DNA of 33,819 bases from Shinella sumterensis (GCF_004514425.2 NZ_MYFN02000025.1:1-33819); one strand, 5' to 3'; counted from the stretch's first letter, positions 25,101 through 33,318 are shown. The notes: generated by a model not told the origin, from the sequence alone. Program-made: numbers and translations.

Positions 25101-26331
25101 ACTCCGCTCCTGCTTTGACGCCATTTACGCCGGCGGCTGACCGGCCCGCGTTGGGCTGGTCACCTGAAACCTCGTTGGGGAAAGCGCCAGACAGAATCCG
25201 TTCGTTGAGACCCCATTTCGGCGGATACCAGAACTCGATCGGCTCGATGGTCGGGCTGAATTTCTGCTTGATGCGCATGCGCCCGGTTCTTCCCGCAATC
25301 TCCGGATGAGCGACACGCGAGAACTTATCGATTTCGCAGAATAGGTTCTGGCAATCGATAAGCTGCAGACGCCGGCCCCAAAGCGACGGGAAGTCGATTC
25401 CGAAGCGCTCGAATTCGTGCTCCTGCGTGTCGGCGACGAACCTGATAAGCTCCGGCTCATTCAACCCGCCAAAATCTTGAAAACACTTGCGCAAGCCGTC
25501 ACGGGCGCCTGGACCGGGGATGACGAAATCCATTTCCGAGAAATTCGTGATCATGCTGTAGTTCACGTCGGTCGCGAACTGATAGGCGAGAAAGTCGCCG
25601 ATCGTCGGATAACCCCGGAAAAGCTCGAAAGCGGTCTGCATCGAGCCTGCGCCTTCCATCCTGTCCGGCAGCTGGTCTTTCATCATTTTCTCCAGCAGCC
25701 GCAAATGGTTCTGGTGCTTCGATGGATAGCCAAAGGCAGAACTTCCCGGCGGCATGATATAAGCGGCCGAATAGATCGTTTCGCCGCGCTGCATCGCGCG
25801 CCCAAGAACATTGCAATAGCGTTCGAAACTGTAATCCGAGTAAGTAATCGGCCCCAATTCGGCTTCCAACATCCTCCAGGTCTCGATCTTGTTGAATAGC
25901 TTGAACAGAATGATGCGGAAAAACACTTCCGTGTTGGATCCCGGCAGATCATCCCTGTAGATGACATTCCGGATCAGATACTGGCTGACCCGGTCCGAGG
26001 CGCGATAGGCATTTGTGAATTTGTAGGTCGACAGGACCGAGTTGCGCGTCCATGGCTGGGGAGCGCGCTTCGCCCTCTTGAAAAAAATATGCTGGCGTTC
26101 AGCTGCAAATCGCCAGTAGCTCTCATAGGCGGCGGTCACCTTCAGAGGGCTGAGATGCTGAACGATGACCATTGGCGCCGAATGGCGGTCGCCGCCCGAT
26201 CCGGCGCCCATCCATAACAGGCTAGCACTGGCGTCATCAATATCCAGTGGCAGTTGCACCGCCGCCTCGTTCGACTTGGAACGAGGCGGTGTTGCGCGGC
26301 GTCTTTTCGCATTTTTTGCTTCAGTCTTCAC
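25090..26331 (-). CDS. Helical protein resembling aGPT-pyrophosphorylase / 5-hmdU kinase helical domain families
   Basis: A 413-aa protein. After a basic, low-complexity N-terminus (to about residue 58) comes a conserved helical core: SYWRFAAERQHIFFKR (71-86), the PWT and YKFTNAYRASDRVSQYLIR region (93-121), and FFRIILFKLFNKIETW (137-152). From memory this pattern matches the families named alpha-glutamyl/putrescinyl-thymine pyrophosphorylase or HMUDK helical domain, predicted to act on hypermodified thymine in DNA. No P-loop kinase domain is present. It starts at GTG 26331, 4 bp after the thymidylate-synthase-like gene, suggesting reinitiation. The neighbours (TS-like, MazG) support a role in modified pyrimidine chemistry. 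The catalytic activity is a prediction. Confidence 0.6.
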   Translation of the reverse strand: MKTEAKNAKRRRATPPRSKSNEAAVQLPLDIDDASASLLWMGAGSGGDRHSAPMVIVQHLSPLKVTAAYESYWRFAAERQHIFFKRAKRAPQPWTRNSVLSTYKFTNAYRASDRVSQYLIRNVIYRDDLPGSNTEVFFRIILFKLFNKIETWRMLEAELGPITYSDYSFERYCNVLGRAMQRGETIYSAAYIMPPGSSAFGYPSKHQNHLRLLEKMMKDQLPDRMEGAGSMQTAFELFRGYPTIGDFLAYQFATDVNYSMITNFSEMDFVIPGPGARDGLRKCFQDFGGLNEPELIRFVADTQEHEFERFGIDFPSLWGRRLQLIDCQNLFCEIDKFSRVAHPEIAGRTGRMRIKQKFSPTIEPIEFWYPPKWGLNERILSGAFPNEVSGDQPNAGRSAAGVNGVKAGAEYGL

Positions 26332-26335
26332 TTCG

Positions 26336-27169
26336 TCAATTCACTGTCTCGGCAACATGCAAGCTTTGCCCGGCAGTGCCCAAATCTTCTGGTTTGTTGA
26401 TAGCGGCCTCGGCAGCTGCGATAACGGGGATCAACCCGACGTCCGTCTTAGAGATTCGCTCGAGCTTTGCCACCCCCACCGTCACATTGAGCCGGACAAA
26501 TGGCATTTTCATCTCGTGTGCCATGAACTCGCCGAGCTGTTTGAGCCCGAGATAGTTGCCGTAGGCTTTGTCGAAGATTTGCTGGGTCGCATAGAAGGCA
26601 TTGAGCACCAGACCGCTTTTCGTTGGAACGAAGGTGACGTGTTGCAGGCACGGGAAGCCGAGCTGGGCGCTCGGCGTGTGATCGCGCTCGGGGTCGAATG
26701 TCGTGACCTGCATCATGGAGTCGCGAATGCCGTCGCGACCCTCGTACTGCGAAAGCATGTATTCTAGCTGATTGCCGTCATAAGGGCCGCGTCCATACAT
26801 CATCATCCGTTCGAAATATAGGCCGCGGCCGTTCACTTTGCGGTTCATCGCTTGGTAGGCCGGAAAGGCCATCTTGTAGTAGCTAAACAGTTTGGCGCGA
26901 TCGCCCTGCGCCATCTGCCAAAGGCGCTCGGGGAAAATCGTATAAGCAACATCTTCGACGACGCACCGCCCCTTGCTCTTCAGCAAGGCGTCGAGCGACT
27001 TCCTAAGGTTCTCGTCTTCCCTCTTGAATTCCGAGATCGACAATACCAGCGGACTGACATCCTTGCCCCGTCCCTTGGCGATGCGGAGCAGGATTTTCGC
27101 ATAGGCGCGTGACACACTGGTCTCGTCGACGACGAACGGCTCCGTCGCGACGCTACTCGACTTACTCAT
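26336..27169 (-). CDS. Divergent thymidylate-synthase-like protein
   Basis: A 277-aa protein whose core matches the thymidylate synthase/dCMP hydroxymethylase fold. FPCLQ holds candidate nucleophile Cys174; twenty residues later the Arg166-equivalent is Ala194 (in YATQQ), and 11 further on Asn205 is kept. This is the C-20-R-11-N spacing of ThyA, but the phosphate-binding Arg-Ser and the Asp are replaced. Nucleophile and pyrimidine-reading Asn remain, so it may act on a different pyrimidine or on DNA. GAGGAGG precedes ATG 27169, which overlaps the ImmA-like gene by 8 bp. The family assignment is my reading and needs profile search. Confidence 0.65.
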   Translation of the reverse strand: MSKSSSVATEPFVVDETSVSRAYAKILLRIAKGRGKDVSPLVLSISEFKREDENLRKSLDALLKSKGRCVVEDVAYTIFPERLWQMAQGDRAKLFSYYKMAFPAYQAMNRKVNGRGLYFERMMMYGRGPYDGNQLEYMLSQYEGRDGIRDSMMQVTTFDPERDHTPSAQLGFPCLQHVTFVPTKSGLVLNAFYATQQIFDKAYGNYLGLKQLGEFMAHEMKMPFVRLNVTVGVAKLERISKTDVGLIPVIAAAEAAINKPEDLGTAGQSLHVAETVN

Positions 27170-28025
27170 CGGTATCCTCCTCGAGGTGGCGGAAGTCGGC
27201 TAGGCCGACATATTGTTTACGGGCGATCCGCACGAAGACTGCCCAGCCGGTAACGGGCTGAATGACCCTGACGATGCCAGGCTGCTGCGCCTCAAAAAGA
27301 CGGCCTTCGGGAAGGTCTTTGATGTATGTGATCGCCTCGTTATCAGGTTCGCAGTCAGCAGGCAGAAGGATACTCATTCCGACTTCAACGTCGATGACAG
27401 AGGTGCTCCAAGCGCTGTCAACGATGATGAGCGGCTCGGCGGACAACGTTCCGAGGAGAGCAGCACGAATCGCTGAGGGCTTCTGCTTCTTCAGCGCGGT
27501 CGCCCGCGGTCGCGAGAGCATGTTCAAAGACTGCGAAAGATGGGTGATCAGTGTCGTGTATCCAACCCCGAATTCGCACGCGATCTGGAACAGCTGCAGA
27601 GGCGTGGCCGAATCTGGCTTCCAGCCGCGCTTTGCGAAGGCTTGTCGCATCCCAAGCGTCGGCATCAGTACGAAACCGGCGAAATTGTCCGCCAGGAATT
27701 CCTTAGGATCTTCCCAAGGGTTTTCCTTGGCATCCTCGCGCAGTTCGTCAATCGACGAGCCATGTCCAAAGACATGGTGACCCAGCTCATGGGCGCAATT
27801 GAAGGCCCGCCGTGGGAGCGGACGCCGGGCCGAGAGATGGATTCGCGAAGGTGCGCCTCGCTGATACATGCCCTCCATGTTGATATTGTTGAAACGCACC
27901 TGGACCTTGTGAGCCTTGCAGAGCGCGTAGATGCAAATCGGGTTGACGAGGTCCAGTCCAGCTTTGGTGCGAGCGGCAATGGACGCCGTCATGGCCTGGG
28001 TTGCCAAAGCATTGCGATCCGGCAT
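27162..28025 (-). CDS. ImmA/IrrE-type zinc metallopeptidase
   Basis: A 287-aa protein with the zinc motif HELGHH (79-84) and a downstream ADNFAGFVLMP segment supplying the third ligand region, typical of ImmA/IrrE proteases. Such enzymes cleave an XRE-type repressor encoded beside them and so induce mobile elements or stress genes. The C-terminal 100 residues (VIDVEVGMSILLPADCEPDN onward) form a separate unassigned domain. I chose ATG 28025, 10 nt after AGGAG; an ATG at 28049 lies only 4 nt past the XRE stop. Directly downstream of an XRE gene, it likely controls the modified-nucleotide operon. Confidence 0.88.
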   Translation of the reverse strand: MPDRNALATQAMTASIAARTKAGLDLVNPICIYALCKAHKVQVRFNNINMEGMYQRGAPSRIHLSARRPLPRRAFNCAHELGHHVFGHGSSIDELREDAKENPWEDPKEFLADNFAGFVLMPTLGMRQAFAKRGWKPDSATPLQLFQIACEFGVGYTTLITHLSQSLNMLSRPRATALKKQKPSAIRAALLGTLSAEPLIIVDSAWSTSVIDVEVGMSILLPADCEPDNEAITYIKDLPEGRLFEAQQPGIVRVIQPVTGWAVFVRIARKQYVGLADFRHLEEDTDE

Positions 28026-28053
28026 CGTCTTTTCGCTCCTGAGCATCATGGAC

Positions 28054-28416
28054 TTACGGTTCCTTCGGGTCGGACGTGTCGTCTCGCATCGCTGCGAGCA
28101 GCTTCAGCAGACGTTCGAGGTCTTCGGGCTTCAATTTGCTCAGCTCGCGCGCGGCGAGTTGCAACCTCGGGTCTGCGGCATCCACCGTTTCAGGTACCTC
28201 GCCCATCAACCAGGCGACACTGACGTCATAAAGTTCCGCCAGCTGCGAAAGCTCATCAGCCGATACTCGCCGGTTCCCTGCCTCCATCTCCGAAACAGAG
28301 GGGCGATGCAGCCCGAGCAGCTTTGCAACCTGGCCCTGCGAGAGACCCGCCAGCTTGCGTGCTTCCTTAAGGCGCTCAGCCAGTTGCGTGCGTCGTTCGG
28401 TCGGATTGTCCGTCAT
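28054..28416 (-). CDS. XRE-family transcriptional repressor (ImmR-like)
   Basis: A 120-aa DNA-binding protein. Residues 10-68 are a Cro/CI-type helix-turn-helix (LKEARKLAGLSQGQVAKLLG, then HRPSVSEMEAGNRRV). The helical C-terminus (ELSKLKPEDLERLLKLLAAM) may mediate dimerisation or be the protease target. It sits between a small upstream protein (ATGA overlap) and the ImmA/IrrE protease. The promoter of this operon contains a perfect palindrome at 28746-28762, so autoregulation is likely, relieved when the protease cleaves the repressor (inference from the ImmR-ImmA paradigm). Confidence 0.88.
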   Translation of the reverse strand: MTDNPTERRTQLAERLKEARKLAGLSQGQVAKLLGLHRPSVSEMEAGNRRVSADELSQLAELYDVSVAWLMGEVPETVDAADPRLQLAARELSKLKPEDLERLLKLLAAMRDDTSDPKEP

Positions 28417-28721
28417 GCCGCTGCCACCGCCGCCTGGGCGTTGAGCTGTTCGACGAGCGTGCAGACCAGCGCGACTGTCTGCGCGATCGTAAGGGCCTGC
28501 TTGGTGGCATCGTCGACGAAGATGTTGACCTCCGGCGGGATCGCCTTGCCAAGCGCGGCACCCAGCATGCCGGCGGCCACAGGCCAGACCTTGCTGTTGA
28601 ATTTCGGCAACTCTTCCGCCGGCTTAATCGTCGGATCGAGGGTCGGGCACGTTTCGCCACTAATTGCCTGGATCGTGGTGAGCACGTCCATCAGGTGCTT
28701 TTGAACATCGGTCGAGTCCAT
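28413..28721 (-). CDS. Small protein of unknown function, first gene of the operon
   Basis: A 102-aa protein that I do not recognise. It has a helical N-terminus (VQKHLMDVLTTIQAIS), a central hydrophobic alanine/glycine-rich stretch (VWPVAAGMLGAALGKA) and an alanine-rich end. ATG 28721 follows GGAGG at 5 nt; a GTG one codon earlier is too close to that site. Its stop overlaps the XRE start (ATGA), so it is co-translated with the repressor. Directly behind the regulated promoter it could be an accessory regulator or immunity component, but no function can be assigned. Confidence 0.7.
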   Translation of the reverse strand: MDSTDVQKHLMDVLTTIQAISGETCPTLDPTIKPAEELPKFNSKVWPVAAGMLGAALGKAIPPEVNIFVDDATKQALTIAQTVALVCTLVEQLNAQAAVAAA

Positions 28722-28745
28722 CACATCCTCCGTTGTCTTACGGAT

Positions 28746-28762
28746 GGTAAGATAATCTTACC
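28746..28762. promoter_or_regulatory. XRE repressor operator candidate
   Basis: GGTAAGAT-A-ATCTTACC is a perfect inverted repeat with 8-bp arms. A further half-site, CTTAC at 28737-28741, faces the GTAAG at 28747-28751. It covers the -10 box of the minus-strand promoter, the expected place for a repressor site. Confidence 0.7.
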
Positions 28763-28776
28763 GCCCTGAATGTCAA
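28749..28776 (-). promoter_or_regulatory. Sigma70-type promoter of the XRE/ImmA/TS-like operon
   Basis: On the minus strand a consensus TTGACA (28771-28776) and TATCTT (28749-28754) are separated by 16 bp. The first ATG is at 28721, with GGAGG just upstream, so the leader is short. Confidence 0.7.
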
Positions 28777-28790
28777 GGGGCGGTTTTTTT
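28761..28790 (+). terminator. Intrinsic-terminator-like hairpin overlapping the promoter
   Basis: On the plus strand CCGCCC (28761-28766) and GGGCGG (28778-28783) form a 6-bp stem over an 11-nt loop, followed by seven T (28784-28790). No plus-strand gene runs into it, so it may block antisense transcription entering the regulatory region, or be incidental. Confidence 0.45.
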
Positions 28791-29199
28791 GGAAACGGAA
28801 CAAGACCTCCTCAGAATCATGTGCAGATCAAGAAAAGGCAATAATCATCGGCCCACCGCCAGGGGTTGGACGGCGCCGGATGAAGCAATCCGCAGCCGCC
28901 TTCCAACAACTGTCAGGTCGTTTTCAAGCGAAGCGGAGAGAAGCGCTTGAGCACTGTGTCTGGGTGTTTTGCTAGTTTATTTCGATGCGTGACAGCGCAG
29001 CAGATCGACTGAGTACAAATGCTCGATGGCTTTGGCGACGAAACTGATGCTGGAAGCCGGAACGCATGCCTTTCAAACAAGCGTTCCAGGTTCTTGGTCG
29101 CTCGTGGAACGACGTCGATCCGAGTTTGCCGAGAGCCTCAAAATTATTGATACCGGGCACAAGCTCGGGATGGAAAGACCATTGATAAAGAGGCACCGC
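28791..29199. other. Non-coding stretch between the operon and dTMP kinase
   Basis: About 400 bp with no supportable gene. Short frames on both strands lack family similarity and ribosome sites. A 20-codon frame from ATG 28985 has no homology I recognise. No terminator with a T-tract follows the kinase gene. It may hold decayed coding DNA. Confidence 0.5.
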
Positions 29200-29859
29200 T
29201 TAAAGGGCGAGCCGGTCAAGGACCTCCGCGAGAATCACGCCAGGTTGGCGAAGCCCTCTATCGTCACACGTTTCAACATGCAGCCAGTCGCCATAGGCAT
29301 TGCCAGCGCACAACTCCCGATACTGGGTTGATACCCGTTCCATCAGCGCCCTGTCGGCTTCAAATTTGTCGTAGGTCGATTGGACATAATCCCGCTTGCC
29401 CTTGTTGGCGATTAGCTCTCTTGAGACCGAAACAGGAATGTCGAGCCAGATGTTCACGCTCGGCACGATGGTACCGAGCTTCTCGAACTCCAGGTCGAGA
29501 ACGAATTCTCTAACTGCGACACTTTCAGCGACGCTGCTAGCGCGCGCGGCCTGATAGGCGACATTAGAAGCTGCATAGCGATCCGCGATCACGATTCGTC
29601 CTTGCGAGAGCCATTGCCGCAGCTGAGGCTGTCCTTCTTGCCGGTCCAGAGCAAACAGCAAAGAGAGCGCATAGGGGCTCTCGTTTCCGAGCCTGTACTC
29701 GCCAGCAAGATACCGCCCGATCAACCTGCCCGTCTCCGTCCTCTGATATCCAGGCGAGGAGACCATTTCGACGACATGGCGTTCCGATAGGGCGGCTCTG
29801 AGAGCCTCAGCCAGGGTGTTCTTGCCTGATCCGTCGATGCCTTCGATAGTGATCAACAT
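29200..29859 (-). CDS. tmk: dTMP kinase (thymidylate kinase), accessory copy
   Basis: A 219-aa P-loop kinase that phosphorylates dTMP to dTDP, close to the usual Tmk length. Walker A is GIDGSGKNT (7-15), DRYAASNVAYQAAR (93-106) carries the DR(Y/F) motif, and WLDIPVSVSREL lies in the core. ATG 29859 follows GAGGGGCGG; earlier in-frame starts (29889, 29946) have poor ribosome sites. It is divergent from the ThyA-like gene, with 117 bp between them for shared promoters. As an island copy next to several thymidylate-synthase relatives, it may handle a modified thymidylate. Substrate preference cannot be read from sequence. Confidence 0.85.
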   Translation of the reverse strand: MLITIEGIDGSGKNTLAEALRAALSERHVVEMVSSPGYQRTETGRLIGRYLAGEYRLGNESPYALSLLFALDRQEGQPQLRQWLSQGRIVIADRYAASNVAYQAARASSVAESVAVREFVLDLEFEKLGTIVPSVNIWLDIPVSVSRELIANKGKRDYVQSTYDKFEADRALMERVSTQYRELCAGNAYGDWLHVETCDDRGLRQPGVILAEVLDRLAL

Positions 29860-29976
29860 CTTTTCCGCCCCTCGAACCAGCTCGGTCATTATGGTCACTA
29901 TCGTCTTCGTGCTCCAGCGCCTATATGATTCTATACATCGAAACATCCGTTGGCATCACAGCGTCCAGGTTCACCT

Positions 29977-31002
29977 ATGCATTATATTTCAGGGTCGACG
30001 GCAGATGAGGTATGGGCCGCTGCTGCCAAAGAATTGAATGACAATTCAGATCTGATGCTAGAAGAGGGGCGCAATGGGCCTGTCAGGGAACTCGTTCATG
30101 CGGGTTTGTCCATTAGCGACCCGCGGCAGCGATGGGTCCTATCCCGTCACCCCGCAATTAATCCTGCCTTCGCTATCGTGGAAGCTTTCTGGATCCTGAG
30201 CGGTAGAAACGATGCCAGCCTTGTCAATCGGTGGAATCCATCCCTTCCAAAGTTCGCGGGCCAAACAGCAACGTATGATGGTGCCTATGGGTACCGGCTC
30301 CGCAAGCATTTTGGTGTCGATCAAGTCGAACAAGCGATCGACGCCCTGAATAGCAATTCCTCTACACGCCAGGTCGCGCTGCAGATTTGGAGCGCAAGAG
30401 ACGATCTTCCCTTCGAAGATGGCCGTCCCCGATCGCTCGACGTCCCTTGCAATGCTGGCTCATTCCTGCGCGTGAAGCATGACGCGCTTCATTGGCTTCA
30501 GGTCCTGAGAAGCAACGATCTCAATCGCGGCACGCCGTATAACTTTGTCCAGTTCACCTTGCTGCAGGAATTCATCGCAGGGTGCCTAGGGATCGGTCTG
30601 GGTGGTTACACACATATCTGCAACAGCTTGCATGTATATGAAGCAGATCGCGAGACATTCTCGATCGCAGCTGGCCCCACCCCACGGTCCTGCACTTCGA
30701 TAAGCTTGCCACGAAAGGAAGCGTTCGAAGCACTCCAGGATGTCGAGGCGCTGCTCGATCGTCTGAGCGATCCAGAACTTGACGATCGCAAAATTCGTGT
30801 GCTGATCGACGACCGGCTCCTGCCCGATGGGCATCAAGATCTACTTCTCATCGCCGCCGCTGACATTGCCCGTCGCAATGGCTGGGTCGACGCCCAATTT
30901 GCGGCCGAGAGCGGCTGTAACGATCCGATGCTCCGCGCCGTCTGGAAGAGGTGGTGCGACCGCTTTAGCCCGGCGATGCGTCCCGAAAAGGTTGTCTTCT
31001 AA
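29977..31002 (+). CDS. Thymidylate synthase (ThyA)-family protein
   Basis: A 341-aa protein with the ThyA catalytic layout: nucleophile Cys158 in DVPCNAG, Arg178-Ser179-Asn180-Asp181, and Asn189 in GTPYNF, with the exact C-20-R-11-N spacing of ThyA. The ICNSLHVYE segment supplies the His/Tyr that hold the sugar. The conserved Asn (Asp in dCMP-specific enzymes) favours a uracil substrate. It may make dTMP or a 5-hydroxymethyl nucleotide; folate use is not certain. About 80 extra residues relative to short ThyA enzymes lie in the C-terminal part. ATG 29977 has a weak ribosome site. Its stop is directly followed by the phosphoesterase start. Confidence 0.82.
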   Translation: MHYISGSTADEVWAAAAKELNDNSDLMLEEGRNGPVRELVHAGLSISDPRQRWVLSRHPAINPAFAIVEAFWILSGRNDASLVNRWNPSLPKFAGQTATYDGAYGYRLRKHFGVDQVEQAIDALNSNSSTRQVALQIWSARDDLPFEDGRPRSLDVPCNAGSFLRVKHDALHWLQVLRSNDLNRGTPYNFVQFTLLQEFIAGCLGIGLGGYTHICNSLHVYEADRETFSIAAGPTPRSCTSISLPRKEAFEALQDVEALLDRLSDPELDDRKIRVLIDDRLLPDGHQDLLLIAAADIARRNGWVDAQFAAESGCNDPMLRAVWKRWCDRFSPAMRPEKVVF

Positions 31003-33318
31003 ATGGCTAAAGCTCTTATTCTCCATGTTACTGATCCACATTTTTTTGAAGTTGAGGCAAGCCCGCTCATTCACGATCACAAGGTCACGGTCACGGGTCT
31101 GAAGCAGGATTCGCGGCAGGAGATATTTGGCTTGACCCTGGAGCTTCTGTCGAAGCGCCTTCAGGAGCGAAAGGAAACACTGGACGCCGTGATCTTCACG
31201 GGCGATGCCCAAGACCGCAATTCCGCGGGCGGCCATCAGGAACTGCGCGAACAGCTCCTCAAACATCTGGCGATCTGCGGCGTTCGAAGAGACAACATTG
31301 TTGCCACGCCGGGTAATCACGACGTTAACCGTGAACTTCCTGTTGACGACAAGGAACGTTTCAAGGAGTTCATGAAGACTTGGCGCGACAATGGAGCAAT
31401 CACTCCTTGGATTGACGGCGAGGAAAATGGAGATGCTAGAAAGCACCGGTTTGAAGATCCGGACAAACTATTCGAAATCTATCCGCTGAATTCTAGTCAC
31501 TGGGCACAGACGACCTTGACCCCGTCTAAAGCGGTCTCGGACTTGCTTCCCGCCCTGCAGAAGCGATTCGATAAGAAGATTGATCCGGCGGAATTCGAAC
31601 AGGCATACAATGAATTGATTTTGCCGCAATTGCAGAAACTTGCATCCGCAGACATTGCGCGCGTGTCCCCTGAACAGCTTGATTTCGTCCGCAACCTGAT
31701 CGGCCAGCAGAAGCCCAAGGTCCGGCCGCTTCGGATCGTCGCCCTACATCATCATCTGATCGCGCCGAGTGTCGGCGAAGAGTTTCGGCCGTTCGCAGAC
31801 ATCACCAATCTCAGTCTTCTAAGAGCGTTTCTACGCCAAAACGAGATCGACATCGTAGTGCACGGACACAAGCATGTCGAAAATCTCACCTACGACTACA
31901 TCTATCCGAATGACGGTCCGCTCAATCTTGAACCGCACCGAATGATGGTGATCTCCGGCGGCGCCCTTGACATCAGACGCGGAGACTCGCCGCTCCGCCT
32001 CATCAGACTGTCTGGCATGCCAGGAGCGCCGGAAGTCGAAGTTGAAACCATTCCTTTAGCGGTGCGCGGCCTGAATTTGGAGGATGGACCTCGCCTGAAA
32101 GGGCGAGTCTGGCGGACCAATCACACCGTCGGCGGTGGCCCGGTCATCATCACCGGAAACGACATCGATGAGGTCTATTCCCGCGCGGTTCGCGCTGCTC
32201 ACGAAGAGGCGCAGGGAGGCATGCTTATCGTCCACCTTGACCTCGAAGGGCCAAAGACCGATGAGAAGGCAAAACAGCTGCCCTTTCCTCACAATTACCC
32301 CGATCCGGACGGCGAAAAGCCGGGCGCTTTTGGGCAAGATTGGGTCCAAAGCCTTGTGTCGTGGTGGCAACTTTCACGATCCGTCCTGGAAGAACGGATC
32401 CCGTATATCCATGGAACACGTTTGGAGCGCTTCGCCGGCAAGTTCAATCAGATGAACCGGCTGATCGCGTTGCTGAAACAAAACAAATCCACATCCCGCG
32501 GCATAGCGACACTGATCGATCCGGCGCGCGACTTCACCGCAGATGGGTCGAAGGAGGACTTCGCCTCCTTCTGCTTTATTCAGTTCAAATGGCGATCTGA
32601 CGGATCGGGCAGCCGTAATCTTCTTGACTGCATCGGCTACTACCGAGCCCAGGAATTTAAGCACTGGTGGCCGATCAATGTTGCCGAACTGCGGGAACTG
32701 CAGATGCAGGTTGCCAACGCCGTTGACGGAGTGCCGGGCAGGATTACGACGATCGCTGCTGACGCCCGTGCGGTTTTTACACGCACGCCCGGACAGGTCG
32801 CTGTTCCAACCATTGACCGCTGGCTCGACCAGGCCCCGGAAAAGCTTGCAAGCCTGTCGATGATGTTGTCGGGGATACCGCTCCCCATGGAACAAGGACT
32901 CGCCCGGACATGGTCGGAGTTTCTCACCGACCAGCAAGCGGCCGCCGATCCAAGCAACTACAATCCGGAAGGGGTGCCAGTCGCCGTCGATGGACTGCGG
33001 ATGCTTGAAAGGCTTATATCGCAGTTTTCGTCCGAAGATGAACACACCACAGAATTGCGCATGACGCTTCGCAATCTGGCTGACCAGAACGAACGGTACG
33101 AGAAATCGTCCCGCGACCGCGCTGATTACGACAAGTGGGCCCCCGCGGCCGCTCACTACGTCAAGAAACTGCAGGCGCTGACGAACCGAACGGTGGCTCC
33201 CCCGCGTGCGCCTAAGAGCCGGACTGCCGACCGCGCCGAAAGCCACGCCAACGACGCTAGTGCATCGAAAGGCGGGCCCCTAAAGCCGTCGGGTCGGCCG
33301 GAGACGAAAACACGCTGA
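31003..33318 (+). CDS. Calcineurin-type phosphoesterase fused to a thymidylate-synthase-like region
   Basis: A 771-aa protein. The first 330 residues are a metallophosphoesterase: Asp11-x-His13, GDAQD at 67-71, GNHD at 104-107, HHH at 249-251 and GHKH at 288-291. Residues about 465-590 look like a degenerate thymidylate synthase: Arg548 and Asn559 with Pro557 sit at ThyA spacing (YRAQEFKHWWPINV), and IQF at 526-528 matches the QF after the ThyA nucleophile, where Ser522 replaces Cys. A polar tail follows. It starts immediately after the ThyA-like stop, so the pair is co-translated. A role as nucleotide phosphatase or nuclease guided by a pyrimidine-binding domain is inferred. Confidence 0.7.
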   Translation: MAKALILHVTDPHFFEVEASPLIHDHKVTVTGLKQDSRQEIFGLTLELLSKRLQERKETLDAVIFTGDAQDRNSAGGHQELREQLLKHLAICGVRRDNIVATPGNHDVNRELPVDDKERFKEFMKTWRDNGAITPWIDGEENGDARKHRFEDPDKLFEIYPLNSSHWAQTTLTPSKAVSDLLPALQKRFDKKIDPAEFEQAYNELILPQLQKLASADIARVSPEQLDFVRNLIGQQKPKVRPLRIVALHHHLIAPSVGEEFRPFADITNLSLLRAFLRQNEIDIVVHGHKHVENLTYDYIYPNDGPLNLEPHRMMVISGGALDIRRGDSPLRLIRLSGMPGAPEVEVETIPLAVRGLNLEDGPRLKGRVWRTNHTVGGGPVIITGNDIDEVYSRAVRAAHEEAQGGMLIVHLDLEGPKTDEKAKQLPFPHNYPDPDGEKPGAFGQDWVQSLVSWWQLSRSVLEERIPYIHGTRLERFAGKFNQMNRLIALLKQNKSTSRGIATLIDPARDFTADGSKEDFASFCFIQFKWRSDGSGSRNLLDCIGYYRAQEFKHWWPINVAELRELQMQVANAVDGVPGRITTIAADARAVFTRTPGQVAVPTIDRWLDQAPEKLASLSMMLSGIPLPMEQGLARTWSEFLTDQQAAADPSNYNPEGVPVAVDGLRMLERLISQFSSEDEHTTELRMTLRNLADQNERYEKSSRDRADYDKWAPAAAHYVKKLQALTNRTVAPPRAPKSRTADRAESHANDASASKGGPLKPSGRPETKTR

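Noticed and set aside
28985-29047. Short frame from ATG 28985 before the dTMP kinase region
   Set aside because: Only 20 codons, no ribosome site and no recognisable continuation.
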